DNA of 64,000 nt, taken from Hydractinia symbiolongicarpus. Taxonomy: Eukaryota > Cnidaria > Hydrozoa > Anthoathecata > Hydractiniidae. The position numbers were made by a program, and so were the translations under genes. The notes beneath the pieces were generated by a model. That model was not told the DNA's origin and ran no database searches. It was given only the letters and a program-made list of their open reading frames with translations. This document shows, in pieces, positions 10,336 to 21,750 of the stretch (positions are counted from its first letter, which is position 1; the number at the start of each line of letters is the position of its first letter). The stretch lies in the NCBI RefSeq assembly GCF_029227915.1, contig NC_079879.1, positions 21,096,501-21,160,500 on the forward strand, in the 5' to 3' direction.

Positions 10336-10380
10336 GTAACTAAAGATACAAACATAGATGATGTTTGTATCTTTAGTTAC
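10336..10380. repeat. Perfect 20-bp inverted repeat
   Basis: Arms GTAACTAAAGATACAAACAT (10336-10355) and its exact reverse complement (10361-10380) are separated by AGATG. Three copies of CAACCCTCAT lie just upstream. Confidence 0.85.
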
Positions 10381-10558
10381 AGATGTTGATGTTGTTTCTA
10401 AATAGACTTTATGATAATATTCTAATAGAAGCTTAATGTATATTTATAAAAAGTTCCTGGTCGTTTCAGGAACTTCTCCATAAATATGCATCTTTATTTT
10501 TTACAATATTTATTTTTCGTCGATATTTTGTCTGCTAATGCCAAAACATCTTGATATT

Positions 10559-10690
10559 CTCAACCCGCACTACCATTGGAACTCATAATCAGCGGAGTAA
10601 ATAAACCATGCTCTATTGCGACTCGATAACTCTTTGGCTTCACACTTTTTCTTTTCTTTTTCAATACAGCCAAGAAGTCAAATTCTGCTG
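10559..10690 (-). pseudogene. Possible non-LTR retrotransposon ORF fragment
   Basis: The minus strand encodes a stretch ending in SYRVAIEHGLFTPLIMSSNG before a stop. Peptides of the form VEHGSFTPLVFS-NGG recur near the C-terminus of invertebrate non-LTR retrotransposon proteins. No longer frame survives around it. Assignment rests on this short motif. Confidence 0.35.
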
Positions 10691-12657
10691 GATTAAAAAT
10701 CTTTGCTTCAAAAATGTATTTTTCCCTCGTGCTCAACCTCGCTGAAGTTTAACTGGGCATTTTTGACAATATTATTACTCTTTTGAGTTCTTCTTTAATC
10801 AGTAGCTACAGGTGAGGCTCAATTTGTACATCACATCAAGTTTCTTTAAGCTTGGAACTATTGCATTCCCTCTTGTTCAAAACACAAGTTCCTTCTTTTA
10901 GAAGAATCATGGAAATTCAGTTAGACCCACCCTTCATCTGAGCAATACCATTCGCTCTTAACTGATTATCATTCATGTCAACTTCCGCTGGGACAGTAGC
11001 GTGAAATTTTACCGTCTTTAGAGATTCCATCCGAATGGCTGGCTCTTCCTGCTCTTCGATTGTAATTATGTTACATTTTCGCCAGAGATACGTATATTAT
11101 TTCTCTAACTTGGTTACCTTCCACACAAGGTTTGCGCTCTTTAGATGGCACCAGATGAGCTGACAACACTTCTTATGCTACCACTACACCATCTCCGCAT
11201 CTCCGTTTTTATATTTTCTAGCGATATCTCATTCCTTGCCTTTGTTTTCTCTGATATTGTGATGGTATCCTGCAGTAATTCATTTTCCACTTTGTCCACT
11301 TTGTCCACTTTGTCCACTTTGTCCACATGTTTTCCATTTCTTTTTTTTCAAATCATACGTAAAATTATTCTTTACACCGCTGATTTACACAGCCAACGCT
11401 GTTTGCGTTTTAGTTTGCGCAGTATTACCTCTTTTTTTAATATTTTTTTCCTAGAGTTCAATTAAATGTTCTATTTTATTTATTTTCGATCGCTCAGTCT
11501 AAGTACATTCTACGTTCTTCCCTGTGTTGTCTCATTTACTTCCGTCCCTTAAAAGATCTCGCCAACTCCACATCCTCTCTTTTTACAATCAGCCATGATG
11601 TACCAGGACTGCAACGATAATCAACGAGAGAGAAACCTCTAGAATTTTACTCCACCGCGTTCTAGGTTGATATAGATTTAAGCACTAGCAAGATCATCTG
11701 CATACGCAACGTGCTTTGTATCGTTTGTCTTCTATGGAAGGCACTAGTGGCGTAATCCTTATGCAAAATATCTAAGAGAGGTTACCTTGCGTTGTTATCG
11801 ATTAACAAATCTCTTTTCTCACCAACAGTTTTTGCGCAACATGTTGGAACATGTTGCGCAACATAACACAAAAGATTAACAAAATAAAACACATTGAAAA
11901 CAGTAAAAGTGTTCATGGCGTAGACATATAATAGAGGATCTATCAAAACTTCTTCGAAAAAATTTCTTATCGCGGTTATGTCAGCTTCACATCCTATTGA
12001 CTACTCAGCACAAAGTTGTAGAGTACCTGCAAATCCAATCACATCTTCTTTAAATGCTAAAGTTACTACAACAAAAGCCGATGAACACCTGTTGATTGTG
12101 AAGAACTATCTATATATTGTTTATCCCTGGGATGTGTGATTGCAGCGCCAAAGGGCGTGAAATGGCGCAAATTAAATGGACTATTAATTAAAGAATATTT
12201 GGTTGCAAAATAACCAGAGTTTTTTTAAATGTATCTAAATTCAATGTTATATTCTTGAGCAGTGCTTAACATCCTCTAGCAAAATAATCCTTGAATTTTA
12301 TGCTAAGCCTTTCAGCGTATGTTTTTTCTATTGTTGTATGACATGGCCTTCGTTGCAGCTGCGCTCTCTCTCTTATTTGTGACGTTAACATTAACTTCTG
12401 TGGCTATATCGTTGTTTCCTGCTGTCATTTTGTCCTATGACTATATGGTATATTGAAGAAAGGAAGGAAAAAATCAACTCAACATTATCCACACACCTTG
12501 ATACCTCCTAATAACGTGTACACTTTTTTCAATCTCTGCGCCCTGTGAGGAAAGTTCTTGATTTCCACTTTTTTGCTATCCATACATCACTTTTTAAATA
12601 TATCGCCGGACAAATGGCAATCTCCAAACAGTAAGTAAGACAGTTTTTTTCTTTTTC
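10691..12657. other. Gene-free stretch
   Basis: No gene recognised. The only structure I see is about four copies of the 9-bp unit CCACTTTGT at 11287-11326, which creates open frames in both directions that look like coding but are simple repeats. Confidence 0.4.
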
Positions 12658-13989
12658 TTAACCCTATCCGGTCTGGGGTTTTTCGAACATACTATGTCCG
12701 GGGGCGGATTCCACCCCCTCAATAACTTTTCATAGGGTAGTGCAAATTGAATCAAACTTGGCACACTTATAGTACGTCATAAAAGGAACAAAATGAAAGC
12801 AATAAATTTTTGCTTGCGTTAGCACATTTTCTGTGACGTCACGGTCATTTACGTCAGGAAAAAAGTGTGCGCATGCGCCATTATTTGTTATAAAATTTTC
12901 TGCCGCAAGCGATTCATAATGGCCACCATCGCACGTGCTTCAAATTTCCCTTAAAAACAAATGTTTTTTGAGCCTCTGCGGTAGAGATCATCTATTAAAA
13001 AGATTTTATTTTAGTAGAGCAGGCCTTGCACTATACAAAAACTCTAGAATCGACTACCCGATCACTTTCACTTTTGTTGGGAGGAGAGAGAAAGAATAGC
13101 AATGTTTTGATCATAAAATTTTATATGTTGGTGGAAAATGAAGATATTTGCCTTCCAACGCAAAGTCATACTTTAAGACATGTTTTTCCTGAAAGCTGAT
13201 AGCCTGTTTTATCAAATAAAACCAGTGGTTTGTGGCTGCCACTTTTTTTCTGAAAGAAATTGGTCTTTGGAAATGACCTTTCACAAGACTTCATAAATCG
13301 GTAAATATCATTATTTTAAATGAGAATTGTGCACTCAATAAGATAAATATAAGCAATAAACCAGTGTTAGATGTGAAAAATGTTGCTTGTGGCTACCCCC
13401 TAACCTTTCACAGTCAGGGTAAACACTTAATTAGGCAACAGTAGGCTAATTATTAGGGCATACCACCTATTTAGGCGACTCATTGTAGCCTAGTTAGACC
13501 ATATGTAACCTAGTTAAGACATTACGATATTTAATGGCTTTTCACACATTCCTAAGAAAAAATCACAAAAACACTTTGTTCAGAATGGATAGTCTACGCA
13601 ACCATGATTCCAAAATTCCAAAGTTGTTATAGAAAAATAGTACTTTATTTTTTAACATAGAATTTAACATTTTAGTTTGCGTGCGCTCATTATTAAAACA
13701 AAAAATATCAGTCACCAGAAGCTTGAAATTTGTTAAGAATGCCACTATCTGCTTAAAATTTAATTAATTTTGTTCTAGAGCGAATTTTTACATTCAGTTT
13801 TAAGTTTCTGAAAGCTAAATAAAAATTATTTAACATATTTCCGGTTTTTACATGGATCGCATAAGAAATTGCCAAAAATTGCCCAAAAATCCGTTTTTTT
13901 TTGATTTTCGGGTAAAATTCGACAAAATCAGGAAATCAGATTTGTCACATGTCCAAATTATGCAAACTGATTCTTCTTGATGATGAATT
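12658..13989. mobile_element. Interrupted copy of the TTAA-flanked MITE
   Basis: 12658-12845 matches the reverse complement of the right end of the element at 55576-56324 (AACCCTATCCGGTCTGGGG, then GAACATACTATG and so on to TGTGACGTCAC). About 13640-13989 matches the reverse complement of its interior (TTGTTCTAGAGCGAATTTTTACATTC through GAAGAATCA). Unrelated DNA plus an end of the 5-kb transposon lies between. The far terminus is missing. Confidence 0.65.
13412..13606. mobile_element. Solo left end of the 5-kb transposon family
   Basis: Begins AGTCAGGGTAAACACTTAAT and follows the left end of the 4542-9551 element for about 190 bp, through CACACATTCCTAAGAAAA and GGATAGTCTACGC. It then diverges at CCATGATTCCAAAA. 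No right end is found nearby, so this is a truncated or deleted copy, nested in the MITE remnant. Confidence 0.75.
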
Positions 13990-15890
13990 GCTAGCATGTC
14001 TTTCAAGATTTATATAGCTACTAGTATAGCCAAAATAATGTAGCTCATTAAACACAAGTAAAAGAAAACAATGGGGTTTTTTTTCTAAACTAATAGTTTC
14101 ATGCCCATTAAAAAGATACCTAGCTAGCTAGCTATAATATTAAAAAACAATTCCAAAATTTCTTATTTTGTGTTTGCTAGGAAACTTTATTTAACTAACC
14201 AGGGCGAAGCTACCTACATTTTTTATAAACCAAATTAAAAATTGTCAAAAAGCTGGCTGTATCTGTCTCGTAGTTTTTGTTAGCTATGGGTCACACTGGG
14301 TCACTCATATATATCGTAGTCTTATTCATAGAGTAATCAGATATATAGGTGGTCAAGTGCCAAGATGCTAAAAATAGGATCATAAAAACTCATTTCTAAT
14401 ATCACTCAACTTCAAGAAACATCAAACAGTGCAGTTTAAACACCAACTTAGCCTTAAGAATTGCTTCACCTCAATTTTGCATTGGAATAATTTTAATCTG
14501 TAAAATACAAAGTTTCTATCGTTGTAAAAAATAAAATAAAATAATATTGCCCAAATTTATTCCTGCATTTTACCAAAATTAAGAACACAGTAATACAGTG
14601 TAACATGCTATTATATATATATATCCTTTCCTAGCTAGTTATGTAATATTTATATACAATAATTTCTAACGAAAAGTCAAAGCCAGTCATTATATCATTG
14701 AAGTGTGTATTTTATTTTCAATCGATTTCATCTGTGCTTTTTTTATATAACTAGTTAGCTATACTTTGCAAATAAATCCTTTATTAAATGCTCTTCTACG
14801 TTAATCCATGTCAAACTTGCAGGTCCATATATAGCTAGCTAGCTAAGCTATACCTTACTGTAAAAAAACTTCCTTTAAGTCTTTCTATAGCTAGCTGTAA
14901 TTTTTATTTCTTCTTGCCAAAGTGCACTGATAATGATAGAATAGTGTTCCTTTTTAACCATTACTTTATTCCTCACAACACAAAATGTATGGTATATGTA
15001 GCTTGCAACAGGAACCCCTTAAACCAACATCAACAATATGTCCTCTCTTGCCTCTCTATAAAAGTCAGTAATTTAAGTTTTCTTCGATTCCAACACCTTA
15101 CCCATGTCAATATACCACAAAGGGTTAGCAACAGCATTTAAACGTTTTATCAAAGAGCAAAACGTCAGTTAAAGTAAAATATTAGTTGAAGAAACATCAG
15201 GCAGGATTTTGCATTTCTGCCTCTTTTTGCAGCACTAACTGTGTGGTATAAAATTCAGTAATAATCTAAGTTATTAAAATAAATCAACCTGTTTTCTATT
15301 TTTTAAATAGCTAGATAGATTTTTATTATAAATAAAGCTGCAAGCACAATATTATACATGGATTAAAAACTAGATAAAAATAAAATAAAAGTAGAAGTCA
15401 GGTGTTGTGAGAGAACCACAGGAAGGACTCAGTCGAGAAAACAGTGAAAACACACGACTCCGGAACATAAAAGGGAACAAATCGCATGGCGTATAGAAAC
15501 TTGAACCCACAAACCGTGGTTTTCAGGGCGTAGGTGAGCAACCACGTGATCTTATAATTAAAAACATTAAAAACGCTAAGATTTGAGGCAACCTCGTTCC
15601 AAAGGCATTTTGTTTGTAATAACGGCTCAGCGGCCAAGATGTCTTGGGGTTTGAGAAAGTGAACTAAATAATTTGACTCCTTGGCTATGCTGGCCCCCAC
15701 TTGTGACGATCCCACTTGAAATATATCGTATTTGCTTCCTGCTCTGACATTAATCTGTAATGGCGGATCATGGACCGAAATGTGTTTTAAGGATACTGTA
15801 AGGGAAGTGAGCATGCTTTTTAAATCACGATATTTTCTTAATAATAATTTAATATATTTAAATTTAATAATATTTGGAAAGTACGGTGGC
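13990..15890. other. Gene-free stretch rich in TAGC runs
   Basis: No gene recognised. Short (TAGC)n runs occur near 14121-14136, 14830-14845 and 14886-14896. Reading frames at 14914-15141 and 15398-15938 show no family resemblance and overlap each other on opposite strands. Confidence 0.35.
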
Positions 15891-16834
15891 CCCTATGGCT
15901 CACGTTTCTTTCAATTTAAAAACACCTCTCTTCTATGATCCAAACAGTTCTCTTCTGTATTCTCACACTTCTCTTCTGCGACACTTCTCTTCTGCACTTA
16001 ACACTTTCTGCATGTGGGCCCAAACTTTCTCTTCACAAGTAATTTTAAAAATCTGGTCCGCAATTTTACACCCATGGTCTTTATAATTTTTCTTCCTTTT
16101 CGCAAGAAAGAGGGTGCCGATAAGGCGCAAACGCCTGTATATATACGGGCAAGTTTGGGCGAATTTTAGAATAAAATTGGCAGTTGTCCCCCGAAACCGC
16201 CCGCTCTTTCCCGAACTCGCCCGGAACATTCCCGAAATGCAATTCCTTGTAACAAACCATGCGGACGATAGTTGGGAAGAAGGCGCTTGAAGAGAAAGGA
16301 GTTAATAAAGTTTATATATAAGTTATTTATAAAGTAAACTTTATCAAAAACCATCAAAAACAGTTCTTTTAAGAACTTCGCTACCACAGTAAGTTTATTT
16401 TAATTTTTATAGTTTTTTTGAATCACATTATTGTCTCTTTTTTTTTCCTTTTTCGGGTATTGTTCGGGCCTATGCGGGTTTTTTCTGGTGAATACTTGAA
16501 TTTTTTTCAAAACCCCGAACTTGTCCGAAAACGCCTGCACTTTTCACGCCGTATGCGGCTTATCAGCACCCTCGTTCGCAAGAAGCATACTTGGCTAACA
16601 CGTGCTCAATTTACGGAAAACAGTCGGTCATTTATTCAATCAATATTCCGGACCGGAATTTGGTCTGGGAATTTTTTGAGTTCATGGAAGAAAAGTGTTT
16701 CTCACTTTGGAAGAGAAGGGTTTCGAATGGAAGAGAAGATTTCAGAGGAAAGAAGAGAAGTGTTTTAACTGAGAAGAGAAGTTTTTTGACTAAGAAGAGA
16801 AGTTTTTTATTAAGAAGAGAAGTGAGCCATAGGG
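15891..16834. mobile_element. 944-bp foldback element with GAAGAGAAGT subrepeats
   Basis: Ends CCCTATGGCTCAC (15891-15903) and its exact reverse complement (16822-16834) bound long, imperfect inverted arms. The outer parts are arrays of ACTTCTCTTCTG-like units (15925-16000) mirrored by AAGAAGAGAAGT-like units (16690-16825). Inner parts near 16090-16140 (AGGGTGCCGATAAGG) and 16545-16590 (mirrored GCTTATCAGCACCCT) also pair. Frames inside are repeat by-products; no transposase is visible. Confidence 0.7.
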
Positions 16835-17027
16835 AAATCGTAGGAAAGATCTCAGCATTTTCTGTAGGTTGATATAACTTTTTTGTATTAAAATGGATAA
16901 TGCAAGGATTTATAAGGTGGAGAAAATTGGACCACTTCTTTCACGTTTGAAGTTTCTTTAACAAAACCACTGAATTTGTTCCCCATCTTTTTCGATTATC
17001 TTATTCAGGAGTGATGCTTTGGAAAGA

Positions 17028-17407
17028 GTGGAAGTCAGGTGGTAGTAAAAATATTTATTTAGAAGCTAAGCGTCGTGCTCGTACAGCAGTGTATAAGGCA
17101 AAATCAGAAGCAGAGAGAAACAGATTTGCAAATGTGTTAAGAAGGGAAGACCAGCGCAATGAGGTATTCAAGATAGCAATAGTATAGTTCAGATGAGCTA
17201 AGAAGATAATTGGGTAAGAAAGTGTAGAGACTTAATAGTTCCTGGGGCAAAGGCCAGAGGCAGACCGAGAAAGACTTGGCAGGAGGTTATAAGGACAGAC
17301 TTGATACAGAGAAAGTTGAGTTTAGATCTAACACAGTCTAGATCAGATTGGAAGAGGGTCATTAATATACCCCATCCAACCCATGCTAGCATGGAAAACG
17401 GACGTTA
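17028..17407 (+). pseudogene. Internally deleted non-LTR retrotransposon 3' end
   Basis: Two fragments typical of the ends of a LINE reverse transcriptase ORF are joined with most of the domain missing. The upstream piece (about 17028-17180) contains the pattern WKEWKSGG...YLEAKRRARTAVYKAKSEAE. The terminal piece (about 17219-17407) contains GRPRKTWQEVIRTDLI, then SRSDWKRVINIPHPTHASMENGR and a stop. The GRPRKTW-EV-DL ... RxxWR pattern is characteristic of these C-termini. A (TGA)n tail follows. Confidence 0.7.
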
Positions 17408-17414
17408 AGCCGAG

Positions 17415-17440
17415 AATGATGATGATGATGATGATGATGT
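17415..17440 (+). repeat. (GAT)n tail of the LINE fragment
   Basis: Run of GAT trinucleotides immediately 3' of the LINE stop codon, the usual microsatellite tail of such elements. Confidence 0.8.
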
Positions 17441-18116
17441 ATCTAAATGGCTTTTCGATTTTTCTTTTTTTTAATTCTAAGTCATTTTACCTTACTTTTT
17501 GTAACTTATATTTTTTAAAACCCATCAGTATATATTATTCAGCTTGATTTTAAACCAACCCTTTTAGGCAGAAGTTACCTAGTTATGTAAAAGAAATTCA
17601 AAATGTAAGCACTACTTCGCGGATAAATGAACATAGAGAAAAAGAGCTTTACAAATTTCCAACAACAAACAACTTGCCGCCTGGCTTCACTAAAATCATT
17701 ATACTAACGATCACTTTAACAAACACGCACACTACTTGCAGGTTTAATTTTCAGAATGATAATGAACCTTATTCAAATATTCTTCTTTCTGTAAAAAATC
17801 TATACGCATGTATAGATTATATAAGTAAATATGACTGAAAACAAAAAAAATTAAAGAGACTTTAATTGGTGAAAAGAAAAATGTTGGGTGAGTTTAGGTG
17901 TGAGTTTAGATCGTTGACAATTTTTTTCAGGTTGGTCCCCATACGTTTTGTGACATGATTGACACATTCGAGAGTAAGGACACCGAATCGAAAACATTCA
18001 TTGGTAATAACAGATAGTATGATACCGAGTATGTGTTATAAAGAGATCACACTTTGATCACAAAATTATGTGTCTATTAATAAATAAACATACTTCCAAT
18101 ATAATTTTAGATTTTC
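17441..18116. other. Gene-free stretch
   Basis: AT-rich DNA between the LINE tail and a truncated SINE; no gene or repeat recognised. Confidence 0.35.
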
Positions 18117-18406
18117 CTCTTGACGACGATTCAACATGGGCGAGTGGATGTTACCATAGGCCCGAGTTAACCCAATCCATGTGAGGGAAATTGGGAAGAT
18201 ACTGGGTGGGTCGTTGGATGTTGCCGAGGGTTATCTAGTAGAGCGCGTGCCCTAATTGGTCAGCGTAGCTCAAATGAGCATTAAATACTCTAGGACTCTC
18301 CATCTAAGCCATGGCCTGGAAATAATAGACAGGGTATATCCCTTGATATTTGTGAGGCTAGCCATGTAAAATATGCACATCTATCTATCTATTTATCTTA
18401 GGCCAA
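18117..18406 (+). mobile_element. SINE copy, 5'-truncated
   Basis: Matches the body of the tRNA-derived SINEs at 60005-60363 and 60513-60880. Shared blocks include CATTAAATACTCTAGGACTC, AATAATAGACAGGGTATATC and GTGAGGCTAGCCATGTAAAA, ending in a (TCTA)n tail. The tRNA-like head with its A and B boxes is absent; the copy begins just 3' of where the B box should be. Confidence 0.85.
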
Positions 18407-19126
18407 ATTTATATTATGAATTATTTTCCACTTATTAGAGTCAAGTTTGCCCTGAAACGGCTGTAATACTTAATAGATAAATCCCAGCAATGTGTAAGTT
18501 TCAAGAATTATAACACATCATGCGTGACACTGATGATCCCCAATGCTATCATAATCTTCACAATGGGAAAAAATTGCGATGTTCACAATACATTTTAATG
18601 ATCTAACAGGGATTTTAAAAATGAAAATAATTTGTTAGGTTTTTTAATTCGTAATGTTTGTAATTATTTAGGTCATTAAAGATGTTGTCCTTTTTTTAAT
18701 TTTTGTGTGCAACTGTAGTGCAAAACACATTTGAGATTTTTAAAACAGCAGTTTATCAAATTTATTCAGCCTACTAAATGTACAAGCTTTATATTATGTA
18801 AAACAAATTACATGTGATGCTTCATTTATGGTTATTTACTGCACTAGAGGGATATCCTTATTTTGTTTGACAACATTTTTATATTTATTTTGCATGTTCA
18901 ATATTGTCAAACATTTTTGTAAAAAGTTTTTATACATAACGTAAAGATCTGTTGCAATAAAAAAAAAGTGTTTAAACATTATGTAAACTTACTATCTTCT
19001 TCTGAAACAAATGATTGCAATTGGGTCGTTTTTTATTAGTTGTACAAATACAGCAATTAACCATAAATAAAAGATCACCTGTGAATGAATTAAACTTGAA
19101 AATGCTTTTTGTTAGTTTTAAACAAC
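18407..19126. other. Upstream region of the 19.1-kb gene
   Basis: AT-rich, presumably including the 5' UTR and promoter of the next gene. Nothing specific recognised. Confidence 0.3.
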
Positions 19127-19534
19127 ATGACTGAAAATCTTACGGAAAAAGAAACTGGACATGTCAGTGATTTGAATGTACTTGTGAGTAACTTTATGGA
19201 ACAGGTGAAACAAAGCGACTGGCTGGCTGTTAATACTGCTGAAAAATGGGAAAGTGAAAATCCGCAGCTGGCCAAAGATTACAGGAGTGCGTTAAATGGG
19301 GACAATTTATATCATTCTGACGAAACAAAAGAAATTTCAGTTGAGCATAATAAGAGTAGTTCAAACGAAACTGAAAATGAAAGTTTAAAATCTTTAATGA
19401 CAATGATGACACTGCTGAAGCAAGATATAAATTCCAGTAATTGGTTAGAACAGCAGAAAGTTCAACCTCTATCTAGTAACAGCCAAGTAGACAAAACTGT
19501 TACCAAAAGTGAATCCAGTGAAAAGATTACCTGA
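19127..19534 (+). CDS. Uncharacterised acidic 135-residue protein
   Basis: I do not recognise this protein. It starts MTENLTEKETGHVSDLNVLV; the ATG at 19127 has A at -3. The frame stays open to a TTG at 19109, which I do not use as a start. The chain is hydrophilic and Ser/Glu/Asn-rich, with two similar amphipathic patches: LVSNFMEQVKQSDWL (residues about 19-33) and LMTMMTLLKQDINSSNWL (about 89-106). Each is a helix followed by a W-L pair, suggesting an internal duplication. There is no signal peptide or membrane segment. It ends 256 bp before a GPCR on the same strand. A single exon is assumed; upstream exons are possible. Confidence 0.5.
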   Translation: MTENLTEKETGHVSDLNVLVSNFMEQVKQSDWLAVNTAEKWESENPQLAKDYRSALNGDNLYHSDETKEISVEHNKSSSNETENESLKSLMTMMTLLKQDINSSNWLEQQKVQPLSSNSQVDKTVTKSESSEKIT

Positions 19535-19790
19535 CAAAGTATTAAGTTATGTGTACATAGCTTTTATTAATTTTATTGTAGCACCATGCTTTATATGAAA
19601 GAAATGTAAACAAAGATATTTTAAGTAAAAGTGCATGTACTAGTTATCACCGTTATAAACCATTTTCTGAATTATAGTTTTTTCTAATTTCCTGTAGGCT
19701 GCACTGGTTGTTTCCAATTGAAATGTGTTGCTCTAAATGGTTAACATTTTTTACTTTTATGTTATGAATTTGCTTTAGAAAATAAACATA

Positions 19791-20816
19791 ATGTCGGATA
19801 AATACAGCCATTTCACCTTGAGGATATGGGAATTAATTTGGTGCAGTGTTGTATGCTTGATTGGTGTGATTGGAAACTTGACAGTTCTTCTTGTCGTAAC
19901 AAAAAGCAAAAAAGTATCCCGTACATCTCCCTTCAATATCTACATTTTTGCGCTTGCAAGTGTTGATTTTTTGGTGTCGTTATTTGTTTTGCCTGATTAT
20001 GTTCTTCGCACCGATATATATGACCCTCCTTCTGGAAGTAAAGGAACGTTGATGTGTAAATTACTAATTGGAGGGTTTTTACCCTTTTGGTTGCTTGAAG
20101 TATCAGTTTATTTGCTAGTTATGATTTGCTTAGAGAGGAGGAAGGCTATACTTTATCCTTTCTCTACCTTGAATTCGAAACCTGTAAAGTTTTATTTACT
20201 TACAATAGCTGCTTTGTTTTTTCTTGGTGCATTTAATCAGGTGCCAACATGGTATGGAATTTACTACAATAAAGGAAATTCGACATCAGGGAATTTTTGT
20301 GCATATGGCTATCATCCTGTTCTAACACTGGTATTTCATTTCTTATCATTTTTTCTGCAGTGTTTCATTCCATTTGTCATATTCATTGTTTCTTTCTATC
20401 AAATACGCAAACGCTTAAGACAGATGGAAAAAGATATCTTTTCTGTTTTAACACACAGCAGTGCACACAGTTTAAACCAATCAGGAATTCAACTACTAAA
20501 GAAAAAACAAGCAACAATTGCAACTATGCAATTGGTAGTTGTTGCTTTTTTTGTTTGCATTATTCCAAATGAACTTGTTTACATGTTGTTTCAGTTTATT
20601 AATAGAAACTACTTGGAAATGAACTCCCCATTGTTCCAAGTGACTGTACTGTTGCGATATTCCAATTCTTGCTTGAATCCAATTTTGTACAGTTATCGTA
20701 GTAAAGAATTTAGATCACGTTTGAGAGAAGTGTTTCAACTCCAGCCAAAATTTAAAGAGTTAATGTTCAGAGCTAAACCAAGTACAGAATCTGATAGTTA
20801 TTCCAAATTAGTGTAA
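19791..20816 (+). CDS. Class A (rhodopsin-like) G protein-coupled receptor
   Basis: A 341-residue seven-helix receptor in one exon. Signature residues seen: GN in TM1 (N29), LASVD in TM2 (D59), the TM3 disulphide Cys (C89) with a partner C170 in the second extracellular loop, ERR (115-117) in place of DRY, and NSCLNPILY in TM7 (N296, P297). TM6 lacks the usual CWxP and reads CIIP. An Asn at 163 in NST could be glycosylated. The cytoplasmic tail is serine-rich. Ligand unknown; general architecture resembles the peptide- or amine-type orphan receptors expanded in cnidarians. The ATG sits 12 bp after a TTGCTTTAG acceptor-like site (19771-19779). Confidence 0.88.
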   Translation: MSDKYSHFTLRIWELIWCSVVCLIGVIGNLTVLLVVTKSKKVSRTSPFNIYIFALASVDFLVSLFVLPDYVLRTDIYDPPSGSKGTLMCKLLIGGFLPFWLLEVSVYLLVMICLERRKAILYPFSTLNSKPVKFYLLTIAALFFLGAFNQVPTWYGIYYNKGNSTSGNFCAYGYHPVLTLVFHFLSFFLQCFIPFVIFIVSFYQIRKRLRQMEKDIFSVLTHSSAHSLNQSGIQLLKKKQATIATMQLVVVAFFVCIIPNELVYMLFQFINRNYLEMNSPLFQVTVLLRYSNSCLNPILYSYRSKEFRSRLREVFQLQPKFKELMFRAKPSTESDSYSKLV

Positions 20817-21690
20817 CCTGTATAGGGATACTGTAAAATCTTTAAGTATGATTGATTGATTAAAAAATTCCCTAGGAAGTCTTTGTTATCATAAAGTAAA
20901 AAAAAAAAAAAGTCAAATCAATGCAGTTTGTTTTGAAAACATTCTTTTTTTTCTTTTTCATTTTGTTGCAATAAAGAAAAAAACGCTCAAATACAAAGCA
21001 AGTTCCAGTGCCAAAAGTACTGGAAACTAAGTTATCAAATTTATGTCTTCTTTGTCAGAATGGGTTTGCCTAACAACTTTGGACACCTTAACATATTTTA
21101 TAAGGTGTGTACTTCTCACTTAAAACCCATTTTTGCATTATTTCACTCATAGAATTTGAATTTTTGCTGACAAAGACTTTACATTGTGCTTATTTAAACA
21201 TGTTGTTAACTTGTACTTTAAATCATAGTTGCTGCATTCAAATGGAAACCAATGCACAATTCTTTTTTTTTCTGATATTTTTTGTATTTAAAGACGTGCA
21301 CATGTATATATAAGGTATTTTTATATTATGTATCAAGCACATTTCTAAACTGTATTTGTTTATTGAACCATAAATAGACCACACAATGCCTATTTGCAGA
21401 CATCAGAAATTTTTGTTTATTATAATACAATTATACTATTTTTAGTGAACTATAAAGTACCCCATTGCATTGATTAAGGTCTTCCTCAAATAATTACCCT
21501 ATTAAATATATGCATCCAACCCTGAGAAAACACTTATTCCGAAAAGTAAAAATAAGGATTTAGTACCTGGGAATTTAGAGTTTAGTGAATCAAAATGACC
21601 TTTCTCAAATATTCCTTCATAAAATACTGTGCCTTTAAGATATGTTTAATTTGTGTGTCAGCTATTTTTTTTTCTGTAGGTTGCAGGCTT
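20817..21690. other. GPCR 3' UTR and spacer
   Basis: Includes a likely polyadenylation signal (CAATAAAG near 20970). No gene is recognised before the duplicated acetyltransferase unit. Confidence 0.4.
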
Positions 21691-21750
21691 AGTTGGATTG
21701 AAAACCCTGGGTTTTTTAACATTTTTTCCACTTTTGACTTCAGGTTTTAG

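Noticed and set aside
11141-11465. Two opposing frames including a (DKV)n repeat
   Set aside because: Caused by the 9-bp CCACTTTGT tandem repeat; no conserved sequence beyond it.
15398-16229. Proteins in overlapping frames around 15.4-16.8 kb
   Set aside because: They overlap on opposite strands and mostly read the foldback element.
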